A DNA stretch of 64,000 nucleotides, taken from contig FN649739.1 in NCBI GenBank assembly GCA_000310025.1, positions 2,712,486 through 2,776,485 of the forward strand, read 5' to 3'. The position numbers and the translations under genes were made by a program. Below the pieces are notes generated by a model. That model was not told the DNA's origin and did no database searches. It saw nothing but the letters and a program-made list of their open reading frames with translations. Origin of the DNA: Ectocarpus siliculosus. Taxonomy: Eukaryota; Sar; Phaeophyceae; Ectocarpales; Ectocarpaceae. Positions 12,001-21,260 of the stretch are shown here, in pieces (within the stretch, counting starts at the first letter, position 1; every line of letters begins with the position of its first letter).

Positions 12001-15000
12001 ACTGATTGCCCGCATGATGCCGTGAGACTGTCCATTTCGCATGCGTCTTTGAACTTGGGCTGCGTTTCACTTTGGCAAATACGTAAAACCCCTGTATTTC
12101 ACTACCGTTGGTCTTTGCCCCGGTCCGTTTCTGAAGCTCGAGCAATGCCTCAATGTACATAGCCCCCTACTCGGTGTCATCTACTGTACTGTAGTATATA
12201 CAGTACTTATGTTCTGTAGTCATTCCTATGTTCCATCGCATCATCTTGCTGCGGCTAGACATGGACATGGCGGCCATCCCGGCATTCGCTCAAGAGAAGG
12301 ACGCCGTGGTCAAAGAGGTTCAGGTAGGAAAACCTATGTGAGCGAACGCCTGCAACAAAAATAAGACGAGAAAGATTGCCAGAATGCGTAGATTCGATTG
12401 CCCAAAAACGAAAAAAAGTGGGCTTCCCCCCCCCGGGAAAATATAACCCATCGACGCACCTGGCCTGGGTGGGAAGTCGATCTACATAGTCGCACTTCAG
12501 ACGGTGTGGGTGGTAATTCTTCGATGCGTCATGGCAGTTAGGCCCAAGGACGTCTCTTCCCGCCCCCGTCACCTAGGGCAGAACGACGCAGTATCAGAGT
12601 TCGACTCTACCAGCCTCATTTTCCTGCTGCACGTCTTCCACACTGATTGCTTACATCGCCGTTTACAGTCCCCCTTACTCGCAACTACTCGACCCCTCAC
12701 CGCTGCTGATTTACGGTAGAATGGGCAGTACGGCGTGGCGATGTTCTGCATCGCCAACGCCATAGTCCAAGCCCCGTTCGTACTGCTCATCGCCATCTGC
12801 TGCTCCACGCCCGTGTATTGGACCACCGACATGAACGACGACCCAACAAGGTGTTCCGTTGATTAAATTCGTCCTTATATATAGCCGCACGGTGGTCGCC
12901 TTGTCGAATATCGTTGAGACGAGCTCGTGCGGACTCCTAAGCTTGGATAGCACGTGCTCGGAATATTCTCTAAGCTGTAGTCAGGCCAGGATGCCCGGCA
13001 AAATACTGGTGCACCGTCGCGCCCTCCGTTGCACCGGCGCGTTGCCGCCATCATCTCAAACATGCCCCATTGTCCCATTTTTTCTCCCCCCCATCTTTTC
13101 CGGCGCTTCTAAAAAAAACCGTACCAGGTTCACCCAGTTCGTCGTGGTGATGTTTCTCATGCTGTTTGTGGTCGAGTCTGTCGCACAGGTGGTCGGCGTC
13201 TTCATCAAGGTATGTATTAACAGTATTTGTCATCGTGTGGTGAACTTTACGACGCATAGCGAAGGGTACCGAAAATACGTAAGCTAACACCCTACAAGGG
13301 CAAGCCTGCCTGGAATTGTAAGGTACGACAGGCTGGCATGCTCAGCCACGATCGTGAGAAACATCCAACGGGAACACGAGTATTCTAGCGTACACCTCCT
13401 TTTAGACAACCCCGCCTTAACACTCCATTGCACCCTTTCGGTGCCCGCGTTTACCTGCACCTCCAACACGACGCTTGCTGCGCATGCGGATGTTGTAGAA
13501 CTTCGTCCTGGCAATCGCGGTCTACTCCTGCGTCCTGTCCATGTTCTTCATTTTCAACGGGTGGGTGCCCACTCCAATGATCATGTCTGTTCATAACCGT
13601 GGTAGTCGACTCTCGACGAAAATGATTTACTGAATGCTGATATTGATTGTCTCGCATCGCCGTGTTGTTTTCTCTAGGCGCCAGCCGCGCGTTCTGGCCA
13701 TTCGCGCTGCGAGCGATGCAATGCAGTCAACATGTATTTGTGTGTCCGTCACTAACACAGGTTATTTGTCTTCTTGGAATGGTCGGTGTTGATGTGCTCG
13801 ACTCGAAACGCTTCGCGGCGAACGAACGCGTCGTTCCTTGACTCACGCACCGTCGTCGTTCATAACCTCTCGCGGCGACAGCTTCTTCATCGACCCCAAC
13901 AACATGCCGCAGTTTTGGGAGTGGATCTACTGGATCTCTCCGCTTAGGTGAGTTGCAGTTTGAGAAACGGCGGCATGTATACTGGGTTTCACACCTGTGT
14001 GTGCATGAAATGTCGCGGGGAAAAAAGGCTACGGTAGTACTCATCGGACGGCCCCTAAAGCTCCCCATTCTGCCTACAGCGGTCGATGTACGAACTTTAG
14101 ACTAAATAGAGGTTAGGTGGACAGAACCTGGGGGCGTTCCCGTAGGAGTAGTATCACCTGTCAAGCCGCTGGGGCGTACTGCAAGGTCGGGCCATTATAG
14201 GGGTGCGACAAGAACCCGGAACGAAATTGGTTGATTCTATATCACTACCCACACCGCCGTAATCACAACAGGATGCGACAAGAGGCAAGAACATCAAAAT
14301 GACTTTATTATCGATCGCACCCCGGTGCTGAAAAGTTCTACCCGCACAACCACGGAAGTTCGCAAGAGAATGCAGAAACGAACTGGGATCAAGCGTGGTT
14401 ATGTGGCCTACAATAATTTTGCCAATGAAGCTGCGTCAGCTGGGTCTCCTACACTTTCTGCAGAATTGCTAAACCACCACGTTGTGCCATGGGCTCCCCT
14501 TGGGCACCGAAGTGCCCATAGGCGCAGTGGTGCCCATAGGCTACTCATGGGCGGCACATGGACCGTCAATTTGTGCCTTTTTACCGGGACCAGGGTACTC
14601 CAAGCAATAGATTGTCTGCTTGGAAGGAGCATAATAGCGGTTAATAATCCTAACGCTAACCCTAACCCAAAGCCCACACGATAAGTACCAGGTTGGTGCT
14701 GGGGTGGCTACGTTCTAGGTTTATGTGCCGGTGGCAAAGTTCGAGGTTGATACGCCGGTGGCGAAGCAGTTCATGGGCTGCCCATGGGCCCACACATGGG
14801 CAGTCCATGAAGTGCCCATGGGCGGCACATCAGCTGCTAAGGGGTGTCCCGTGGGCGGTTTGATTAAACTCCCAGTAGTGTGGGAGATTGCGTCGGCTGG
14901 GGTACTTACATTGTTGGAAGTCATTGGACGTCCGATGGGACACCATTGGAGTCCAAGACGTCCCATGGGAAGCGTTGAACGTCCAATTTAGACGTGGGAC

Positions 15001-16077
15001 GTCCTATGGGACACGCGGGATCGTCCAATGGGGCACGTGTGCCGTATCCATCGGACGCCCGCGCTGACGGATGGAACCCCCATCACGTGCAAATGAAATT
15101 GACCTCGCGGGAAACACAACTTCACAACTGATAGCCATATCCGATCCATGAGTATTGTTGGTTGCCTACATATGTTTGGCTCATATGCGTCTGGGTTCTC
15201 AATCACGTAGGACGTCCAATAAGATGCCCAGCTGCGACGTCCAAGGCATCTCATCGGCCGTATGCGAGGGACGTCCCACGTCCAAACTTCGACGTCCCAA
15301 GTGTCCTATGGGATGTGATGGTGTCCGATCGGAAGTCCAATGTCCGATTGGACATCCATTGTGTCCCATGGCTCGTCCATTGGACGTCCAACGTGAACAT
15401 CCAAAGTGCCGTTCAATGCGTCGGCTTCGTCTTTGCGAAATCGCCGGTGACAGGTACTCTTGGGAGGCGATTGCCAAGATCGTATTCGCAGGCCAGTCTT
15501 ATGCGGGGGCCCGTACCTGCACGACATGCTACGGAGCGACGGGCGAAGAGGCAAGCTCTGACTCTCGTGACCTTCGCGTTAAGCCTTTCTTGGTGCATGT
15601 TGTATTCTCGAACGAGTGTGTGCTTTGCTTGAAGAGGTTGTTAGTCAAACGCGCATTTGCGTTTCCTTGTACTTGTTGGTCGAAGCACATTGAAAACAGT
15701 TGGTACTTTCACTCCCGCGGGAAATTTGTCCAGGCCTTGTGGTCCAGAGTAGAGTTGCGTTTGGCAGTTCAAGTCGCGCACTTGGGGACGTCTAGGTTTA
15801 GGTGACGTTCCCCGTGCGGGCCCTTCCGACAAGCGAGCAACGCTTTTAGATGGACTCGAAGCACTCTGTTCACTGCTCGAAGCAACCCCCGGCCCCCCCG
15901 CCTCTTCTCTCCCCGAATGATGGGTTGGTCGTTCTGCGCCAGGTGTTGGACTCACTGAGCAATGGAGGAACAAACCTCAACGAAGTGAGCGTTGTCGAAT
16001 GGTGCGGCACTTTGGTGGGGCTGTCAATCGTTTGGAGGGTTATCCACTACGTCGCTCTCAGGCGATCGATGTCATGA
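6006..16077 (+). CDS. ABCG-type ATP-binding cassette half transporter, 17 exons, apparently intact
   Basis: ABC exporters of the G (White/BCRP) family couple ATP hydrolysis to export of lipids or other hydrophobic compounds; half transporters dimerise in a membrane. Exons: 6006-6059, 6481-6675, 7111-7243, 7758-7879, 8546-8642, 9107-9246, 9966-10088, 10380-10606, 11050-11091, 11619-11698, 12259-12323, 12720-12850, 13128-13209, 13499-13560, 13882-13947, 15454-15550, 15943-16077. They join in phase to 616 residues. The order is nucleotide-binding domain then membrane domain, as usual for ABCG. Visible motifs: Walker [10 protein letters not shown] (exon 2), Q-loop YVPQED (3), signature SGGQKRR (5), Walker B ILFLDEP across exons 5-6, H-loop SVHQPS (6). 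Membrane helices begin at [12 protein letters not shown] (exon 9). The start in exon 1 (MAHDIENGG) is the least certain part. Weak donors follow exons 8 (GTCTGA) and 12 (GTGTTC). Substrate unknown. Confidence 0.85.
7244..7400 (+). other. Intron 3 tract nearly identical to the second ABCG copy
   Basis: From the exon 3 donor onward, about 150 bp of this intron match intron 3 of the inverted copy (33200-33361, minus strand). The stretch from AAAATCCCAAACATTGG to ACCAAAGCGG shows essentially one mismatch. Other introns that I compared, for example intron 8, do not align. Confidence 0.8.
14480..14860 (+). repeat. CCCATGGG palindrome cluster in ABCG intron 15, plus dispersed repeat
   Basis: Many copies and near-copies of CCCATGGG (GTGCCCATAGG, GGGCTGCCCATGGGCC, AAGTGCCCATGGGCGG) are packed on both sides of a unit with AGCAATAGATTGTCTGCTT, then CTAACGCTAACCCTAACCC, then AGGTTGGTGCTGGGGTGG. 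The same order, inverted, occurs at 18600-18830, and its CTAACGC/AGGTTGG part occurs near 38120-38180, so this is a dispersed repeat family of unknown class inserted in the intron. Confidence 0.7.
14920..15420 (+). repeat. Degenerate GACGTCC / GTCCNATGGGAC motif field in ABCG intron 15
   Basis: About 500 bp just upstream of exon 16 are dense in self-complementary short motifs: GACGTCC, GGACGTCC, TCCCATGGGA, CCTATGGGA, TCCATTGGACGTCC. Spacing is irregular, so this is not a simple tandem array. I do not recognise the element. Confidence 0.65.
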
Positions 16078-17599
16078 AAATGGCAAATATCCTCACGTTG
16101 CGTCCAACCCACTCCCACTTTACTTTGTTGTCGAAAACAAAAGTCCTTGTACCTTGCATGCGCTGTAGCCTCGCCATAGAAGGCATTGGGCATGACTCAC
16201 GTGCCAACCAAGCACCCCCCACGCCGTATTTCCCTGCCCGGTGTATGTGTGAGCCAAGCCTGTCGGCTGGGGCACCTGTGCGGTAATTTGTTGTAGTCTA
16301 TTTTCTCGTGAAATGTATTGCGGGCGGCGACGTAAGTCCGTGCCTCCAAACAGAGATTGGCTTGCTTTAGGGTATGTGTGAGATCGTCCTGACTCCTGAA
16401 TCACGTAGACCTTGTGTTGTTCCGGATGTTGGATACGCACTGTAACAAAGACCAGGTGTGAACTCAAGCGATCGTGGACACCTGTAACCCCGGCAGACTC
16501 GTTTCAAGTCGGTGGGTAAACACCGTCATCGCCACCACTGCGCATGAACCGTCGTTGCCGTCAATGCTTGCTCTTTTCTCGTTCTTCGAAGGATATTCCT
16601 TCGTGTTATTCTCTCCTTTTTGACAGGTCAATTTTTGTTTCCTCCGGTGGGAGGCCAAACCAGGTTGTAATATTCGAACTATACGTCAGGTAGCTAGAAC
16701 ACTCATCAACTACGGACACAAAATCGGAGTGAAAAAATGTTTCCTCTGCGCTCAGGGCGGTGGATGGAAAATGGGCCAATAATTGATCTATAATATTGGC
16801 CGTGGAAATGACCCCGTATCCCGAGTGAGGGGACGTTGAAATACATCCCCGGAGTCTTCCATCCAATTTATCTCCAATTTTTCATCCCCGATGCGTACGG
16901 TAGATCGATCAACATAAACACATGGGGACGTCCGGGAAGGGTGCTATTATTTCACTTTGCGCCTGTCTCGTCCGCTCGCCGAAACCCGAAGGATCTCATT
17001 CATGGGTCACTCTGTTGTGTCTCTCGGCGAGCCCGCTCATGCATCTACAGCCCTGAGTAAGCCGCAGATACCCGGAACCAAAAAAATAAAACGAGCGTTA
17101 CGCTGGACACCCGCGGGGCCGTTGAAAGCTCGGTACATTGTGACACCCCCTTCAGAATCCAGGGCAGTCCCTCCCGCGAGTCTGCGAAGGCGTACCGATG
17201 CTGGTCAAAGTTAATCGACAGATACCCTTGCGAATCGATTCCTGCTCGTCTAATCTGTACACCGGTGGATCATTTTCGACAGAGAGTAGAGCAACAAAGA
17301 GAGACCTCGTCCCCTCTCACTGGACTGGACTGTCCCCCGTTCCTCCAGCGGGAGTCAGTAATGCCTTCCGTTGTATATTGCGCCAGGCAGTGTTCGTTGT
17401 TGACGATACATGGATGGCTAAACAATTGGTCAATACTACTGTACGCGGTTAGTAAAAACAACGTGTCTATTGCTAAGCGAACCGTCTTCAAGGAGAGTGC
17501 TTAAGATAGGTAGGTGTGAATCCACGCAGGAGTGGAGCCGTTCGAAAATTGCGGATGACTGACTGACTGGTGTAATCACGCCGTCATCAGACAGCACTT
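16078..17599. other. No gene recognised (downstream of ABCG copy 1)
   Basis: Contains the presumed 3' leader and polyadenylation region of the upstream gene and short unsupported frames. Nothing else can be named. Confidence 0.4.
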
Positions 17600-17614
17600 T
17601 TTGAGATAAAAGTC

Positions 17615-17925
17615 AATACCACCATTCCATGGAAGTTGGTTGAACTTGACTTCTCCGTGGGATCTCGCCGAGTACCTTCCATGGTAGTTTCGGGAACTTC
17701 CGAGGAAGAATATCACCCGAGCCCATCTTGAGCATAACATTGCGCGACAATATGGGGTTAGGATTAGGGTCAGTCGGGCTAGGGTTGGGGTTTTAGGATG
17801 ATAGTGTCTTGAAGTTGCTATCATGGAAGTTTTCAAGCTTCCATAGAGGTTGCCCGCTAGCCCTGACAAAAGCTTCCGTGGAAGTTGATTTCATGGAAGA
17901 TGTGCCCTGCTTCCGTGAAAAAAGT
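17615..17925 (+). repeat. CTTCCATGGAAG palindrome cluster
   Basis: Repeated and partly decayed copies of the 12-base palindrome CTTCCATGGAAG (TTCCATGGAAGTTGG, CTTCCATGGTAG, TCATGGAAGTT, CTTCCGTGGAAG, TTCATGGAAG) are scattered over 300 bp around a GGGGTTAGGATTAGGG telomere-like piece. The CCATGG centre is shared with the clusters at 14.5 and 18.75 kb, but the arms differ. Confidence 0.65.
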
Positions 17926-18004
17926 GTCGTGTGGGCTTGGGGGTAGGGTTAATAGGTAAAGGCTAAACCACTGACTGAGTGGTCTAATGGTTTAGCCTTT
18001 ATCT

Positions 18005-18202
18005 AATAAAAGATATGTCCGCGGGCTCTTGGCCTTCCAGCTGCGACGTGCTTAATGACAGTGATCTCATGGGCCGAACCCCTGCCAGGCTGCAGGTCTG
18101 TAAATGAATGGTCATTCTTGCGTAAGTGGACCAACTGGGATTCGACCCCGTGCGTGTACCCTTTGCTTGAGAACGCTTGGACAATTAGACCCACTAAGTC
18201 AC
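18005..18202 (-). mobile_element. tRNA-derived SINE-like unit, minus strand
   Basis: Read on the minus strand it starts GTGACTTAGTGGGTCTAAT (box A-like, as in tRNA D arms) and about 55 bases later has GGGGTCGAATCCC (box B-like, the T arm), then GGTCCAC that can pair with the start. The remainder is a non-tRNA tail. Its head faces the plus-strand unit that begins at 18213. It is not a usable tRNA because the arms do not fold to full length. Confidence 0.55.
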
Positions 18203-18212
18203 TTGATGTGAC

Positions 18213-18395
18213 GTGACCTAGTGGTCTAATGGTCAAAGCGTTCTCACGTTCATGGGTTCGAATCCCGGCTGGTCACTTTCACAAGCACCATTAGTTACTT
18301 TTCCGGCAGCGGTCCGTCCCCGGAGATCCTTACTTTTTAATCCCAGTGACCAGCTGGGTGACTACGAGCCGAGAGAATATATTTTGTTAGAAAGG
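18213..18395 (+). mobile_element. tRNA-derived SINE-like unit, plus strand, copy 1
   Basis: Begins GTGACCTAGTGGTCTAATGG, carries GGGTTCGAATCCCGG (box B) and then TGGTCAC, which pairs with the first six bases. Only about 64 bases separate the ends of the tRNA-like part, shorter than a tRNA gene, so a tRNA-derived head is the better reading. A body follows (CGGCAGCGGTCCGTCCCCGG ... ATCCCAGTGACCAGC) ending in TATATTTTGTTAGAAAGG. The next unit repeats the same body. Confidence 0.6.
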
Positions 18396-18418
18396 CTTGT
18401 ACATGACTTACTGACATA

Positions 18419-18596
18419 GTCTGACTTACTGTTAAAGGATTCACCGCGTACGGGTTCGAATCCCGGCTGGTCACTCTTACAAGCACCACTATTATAGTTC
18501 TTTATCCGGCGAGGGGTCCGTCCCGGAGCCCTACTTCTAAATCCCAGTGACCAGCCGGGTGGCTACGAGCTGAGAGTATATATTTTGCTAGAAAGG
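18419..18596 (+). mobile_element. SINE-like unit, plus strand, copy 2 with a degenerate head
   Basis: Shares with copy 1 the GGGTTCGAATCCCGGCTGGT block, the CCGTCCCGGAG body, ATCCCAGTGACCAGC and the TATATTTTGCTAGAAAGGG end. The box A region is degraded (TGACTTACTGTTAAAGG). The two plus units lie in tandem. Confidence 0.6.
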
Positions 18597-18599
18597 GTT

Positions 18600-18830
18600 A
18601 CCCATTAGACTACTAGTCAGCGGGCACAAGGGTTACGGTTGGATAGCGTTAGGGTTATTAGCCGCCATAGACTATATACAGTCGTGCCCGTTCCGAAGCA
18701 GATAATCTATTGTTTAGGAGTACACTGGGTTGGTTGAAGGGCTATGGGTGACCCATGGGCTGCCCACGGGCCAAACGGGGTGCCCATGGGCAGCCCATGG
18801 GTTCCCCGTGGTGGGCCGTTTGGGAAAACT
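18600..18830 (-). repeat. Inverted copy of the CCCATGGG / CCCTAA dispersed repeat
   Basis: On the minus strand it has GTACTCCTAAACAATAGATT, then CTAATAACCCTAACGCT, the same order as at 14590-14660 on the plus strand. On its other side lies a CCCATGGG-rich stretch (18750-18815), again as in the first copy. Confidence 0.65.
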
Positions 18831-19219
18831 GTAGGTCCCACCAACCTGAGGCCCAACAACCCGTTCCTCCCTCAGACCTTGTTTGGGGCACGCTACACTC
18901 TGCAGATTGCCCTTTCGCCTCACACAAGCAACCGCAGTATGAACTCTAGTTGCTGCTGTTCTGTTGCATTTGCTCTTTGTCTCGAACATTTTCACGATGT
19001 CGGCAAAATGAAAAATCGAACCTCAACGTCCGCTTGTGAGCAACCAACGGTCCGCCTGTAAAATGGTCATTGCAGGCGGTAGCTTAGTAAATGAAGGTGT
19101 GTGGGCCAAGTGAGTTTCCAATGTGACATACTGTAGTGCCAATAAGCCATGATACGACGAAAGCGCATACCGTGAATCGACGAGCAACCAAGTTGCATGT
19201 TACAATAATTAAAAATACT

Positions 19220-19305
19220 GTTGTATTTTGCTCTTGGCCTAGGATCATTTACTGTAATTATTGGATTTTGGGATGAGGCCTCCAGCTCTGAGGCCGGTAG
19301 TCCCA
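19220..19305 (-). repeat. Repeat B2, 3' end of the YR retrotransposon
   Basis: About 86 bp matching B1 (19556-19640): GTTGTATTTTGCTCTTGGCC ... GGATGAGGCCTCCAGCTC. Its outer edge is preceded by TACT, as at the other junctions of the element. In minus-strand order this is the last repeat of the A1-body-B1-A2-B2 layout. Confidence 0.75.
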
Positions 19306-19398
19306 TGGATGCACTATCGCGCCGACTGTGGTCGGCGCGGTAATGAATCTGCAAATGATCCAGAAGCATCAAGCTTTAAGAGTAGGGAGGGTGGGCGG

Positions 19399-19555
19399 TC
19401 TCAAATTTCTTCCTCTCCTACCCGGTGTTCTCTCGTATTCACGGTAGGGAGAAAGACAATGATCGGCTGTATGCGTTTCTCAACATATTATCAGGGCAGA
19501 CGCCTCCATTCATTTTCGTGCCGAATTTGAATTCGGTTGTAGCCCAGATTTTACT
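19399..19555 (-). repeat. Repeat A2 of the YR retrotransposon
   Basis: About 155 bp in the same orientation as A1 (23297-23448). Both run from TCTCAAATTTCT through ACGGTAGGGAGAAAGACAAT and GCCGAATTTGAATTCGG to AGATTTTACT. Small indels occur in the pyrimidine tract near the left edge. It abuts B1 directly. Confidence 0.85.
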
Positions 19556-19640
19556 GTTGTATTTTGCTCTTGGCCTAGGATCATTTAATGTAAGTGTTGG
19601 ATTTTTGGGATGAGGCCTCCAGCTCCGGCCCGTGGTCCCA
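19556..19640 (-). repeat. Repeat B1 of the YR retrotransposon
   Basis: Adjacent to A2 with the junction TTTTACT/GTTGTATTTT; matches B2 with scattered substitutions. Confidence 0.8.
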
Positions 19641-19732
19641 CCCATACTTTCCTAGCCGTGTGTTGTCCTTGGCCACTGGCCTGGAGCCTGGTTGATTCAC
19701 CCAAACTTTCGTGTATTCCGCTTGGTGGATAA

Positions 19733-21260
19733 TTACGACGGCTTACGGCCAGCGCAGGCGGCGAAGTCGGATTCGAACGCCGGCGATAATGACTCCTCGT
19801 TGGTGGCCGTATAATTGGCCGCCCGCTGCCGTTTGGAAGACGGCTCTACGTAATACTTCGTCATCGACTCCGTTTTCCAACCCCCCATCTGCATGATCTC
19901 TTCTATGGCGGAGCCGCCCATGGACCAGCTCAACGACCCTCCCACTCGGAACGAGTGCATGGAAAAATGGGCGGGCAGACTGGCCGCCCTGAGGTGCGCC
20001 TGAAGGGGCGACGTCATCTGGGTCGCCACTAGCTTCGAGTTCCCTCGGCTACCCGTCCAGAACCGACGGGAACAGGTAGCCCGATGACAAATCCCAGCCT
20101 ACCTGTTGTGCGGCGAGGATGTACTCCGCCACGGCTCGAACGGCACATACGTCCCGGTTCGCGCTAGCAAGCACTACAATGGCTTCGGTCGAAGCCCGCA
20201 AAGTCTTTCCAAAGAGGAAGTTGAAAATGAACCCCCGCGACTCCGGCAGCCGGAGTACCTGCGACCCCAACGTAAAGGAGAGGTCAAACCACCGACGCAT
20301 AGAATGGTACGCAAGTGAAAAGAGAGCGACATCCCGAGTGATGGCGATGCGTTCCGCCGTAGAGTCGGAAGCAAGCGCTCGCAGACGCATATGCGGCAGC
20401 AACTCCCCGAGGGTGTCCTCCAGAAGCGGCGCTGCTTGCTTCGCGGTTACACCCTAACCCGCTTCTGTTCCTCGGTGGTGAACGTGAGGTACGCGTCTAC
20501 CCATCGGACTAGCACACGGATTCCCCAACCCCAGCGTGGGGTTCCAGTCATCCCCTCTCCCCAGCTGTTCCTTATACGCCATCTTTAACTTAGAGCAGAA
20601 ACCCTTTCGGAGAGACTCGGCACCGTATCGCTTTGCGCACGTCGCGCCCGGGGAGCAGCTCCGGCGATCGCTCGCCCCCACTCCCGCGCATGTGATATCG
20701 TGAACCAACTTCGTCCCCTTTCCCTGGGAGTCCAGATAGCTAAACCAATCGACTACGTCGTCCGGGGAAGCGTGAACCCACCCTTTGCTTCCGCCGGAAT
20801 ACGATAGCAAAAAGAGGTCGAATTCATCGGCCATCCGGTGTTTTCGGACTTCCCCGGCCCGCCCGCGCATAGCCGACTCCATTTGCACCCGGCGAGCGAG
20901 CAGTTTAGGGCGATCGATGAGAACGGGTGCCCCGGAGCCGAGGCGCGGAGAAGGGGCACCGAGGAGCGGTCGAGCACCACACTCCCAGCAAAAGTTGAAC
21001 TGAGCGACATTCTCTTGGTTGCAGTGGACGCAACGCGGGAAGTTAACCAGGTCCCGGACGGAGGCTACCCCTGCGGCCGGAGCAGTCTGTGCCGAACCAA
21101 GCAAAACAACAAAAGACCAATCAGTGGGCGGACATCCACCGACCGAAATAAGCAAATGCAGTACACCACAATTCATGTTTGACGGAAATCTACTTCGTAT
21201 GCCATCATCGCCCAACGTGGGTATCTCCACGTCTTGAGAACGCCCTCCGCGGAGGGCCAT
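19733..21260 (-). pseudogene. Tyrosine recombinase of the retrotransposon, broken by frameshifts
   Basis: The recombinase would cut and rejoin the circular DNA copy at the insertion site. The N-terminal part (20454-21260) has a zinc-ribbon-like CVHCNQ ... FCWECGA (two CxxC pairs) and a DNA-binding-like region. The catalytic part continues in other frames: 20049-20402 (TRDVALFSLAYHSMRRWFDL, likely first catalytic Arg region) and 19733-20029, which holds HSFRVGG (His-x-x-Arg), MGGWKTESM and TKYY with the candidate nucleophile Tyr. Frame changes occur near 20515-20530, 20440-20455 and 20040-20050. The frame overlaps the end of the RNase H frame by about 90 bp in a different phase, a common arrangement in compact elements. 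Confidence 0.8.

Noticed and set aside
11629-12162. 177-codon plus-strand frame in the first ABCG gene
   Set aside because: Exon 10 reads through its donor into the intron. The second copy diverges exactly at the splice site, so the extension is not coding.
18213-18276. A functional tRNA gene
   Set aside because: Box A and box B are present, but the span is about 64 bases and the anticodon and T stems do not pair properly; the body repeats downstream as in a SINE.
20785-21003. Plus-strand frames across the retrotransposon body
   Set aside because: Antisense to the recombinase and RT reading frames, which carry recognisable catalytic motifs.
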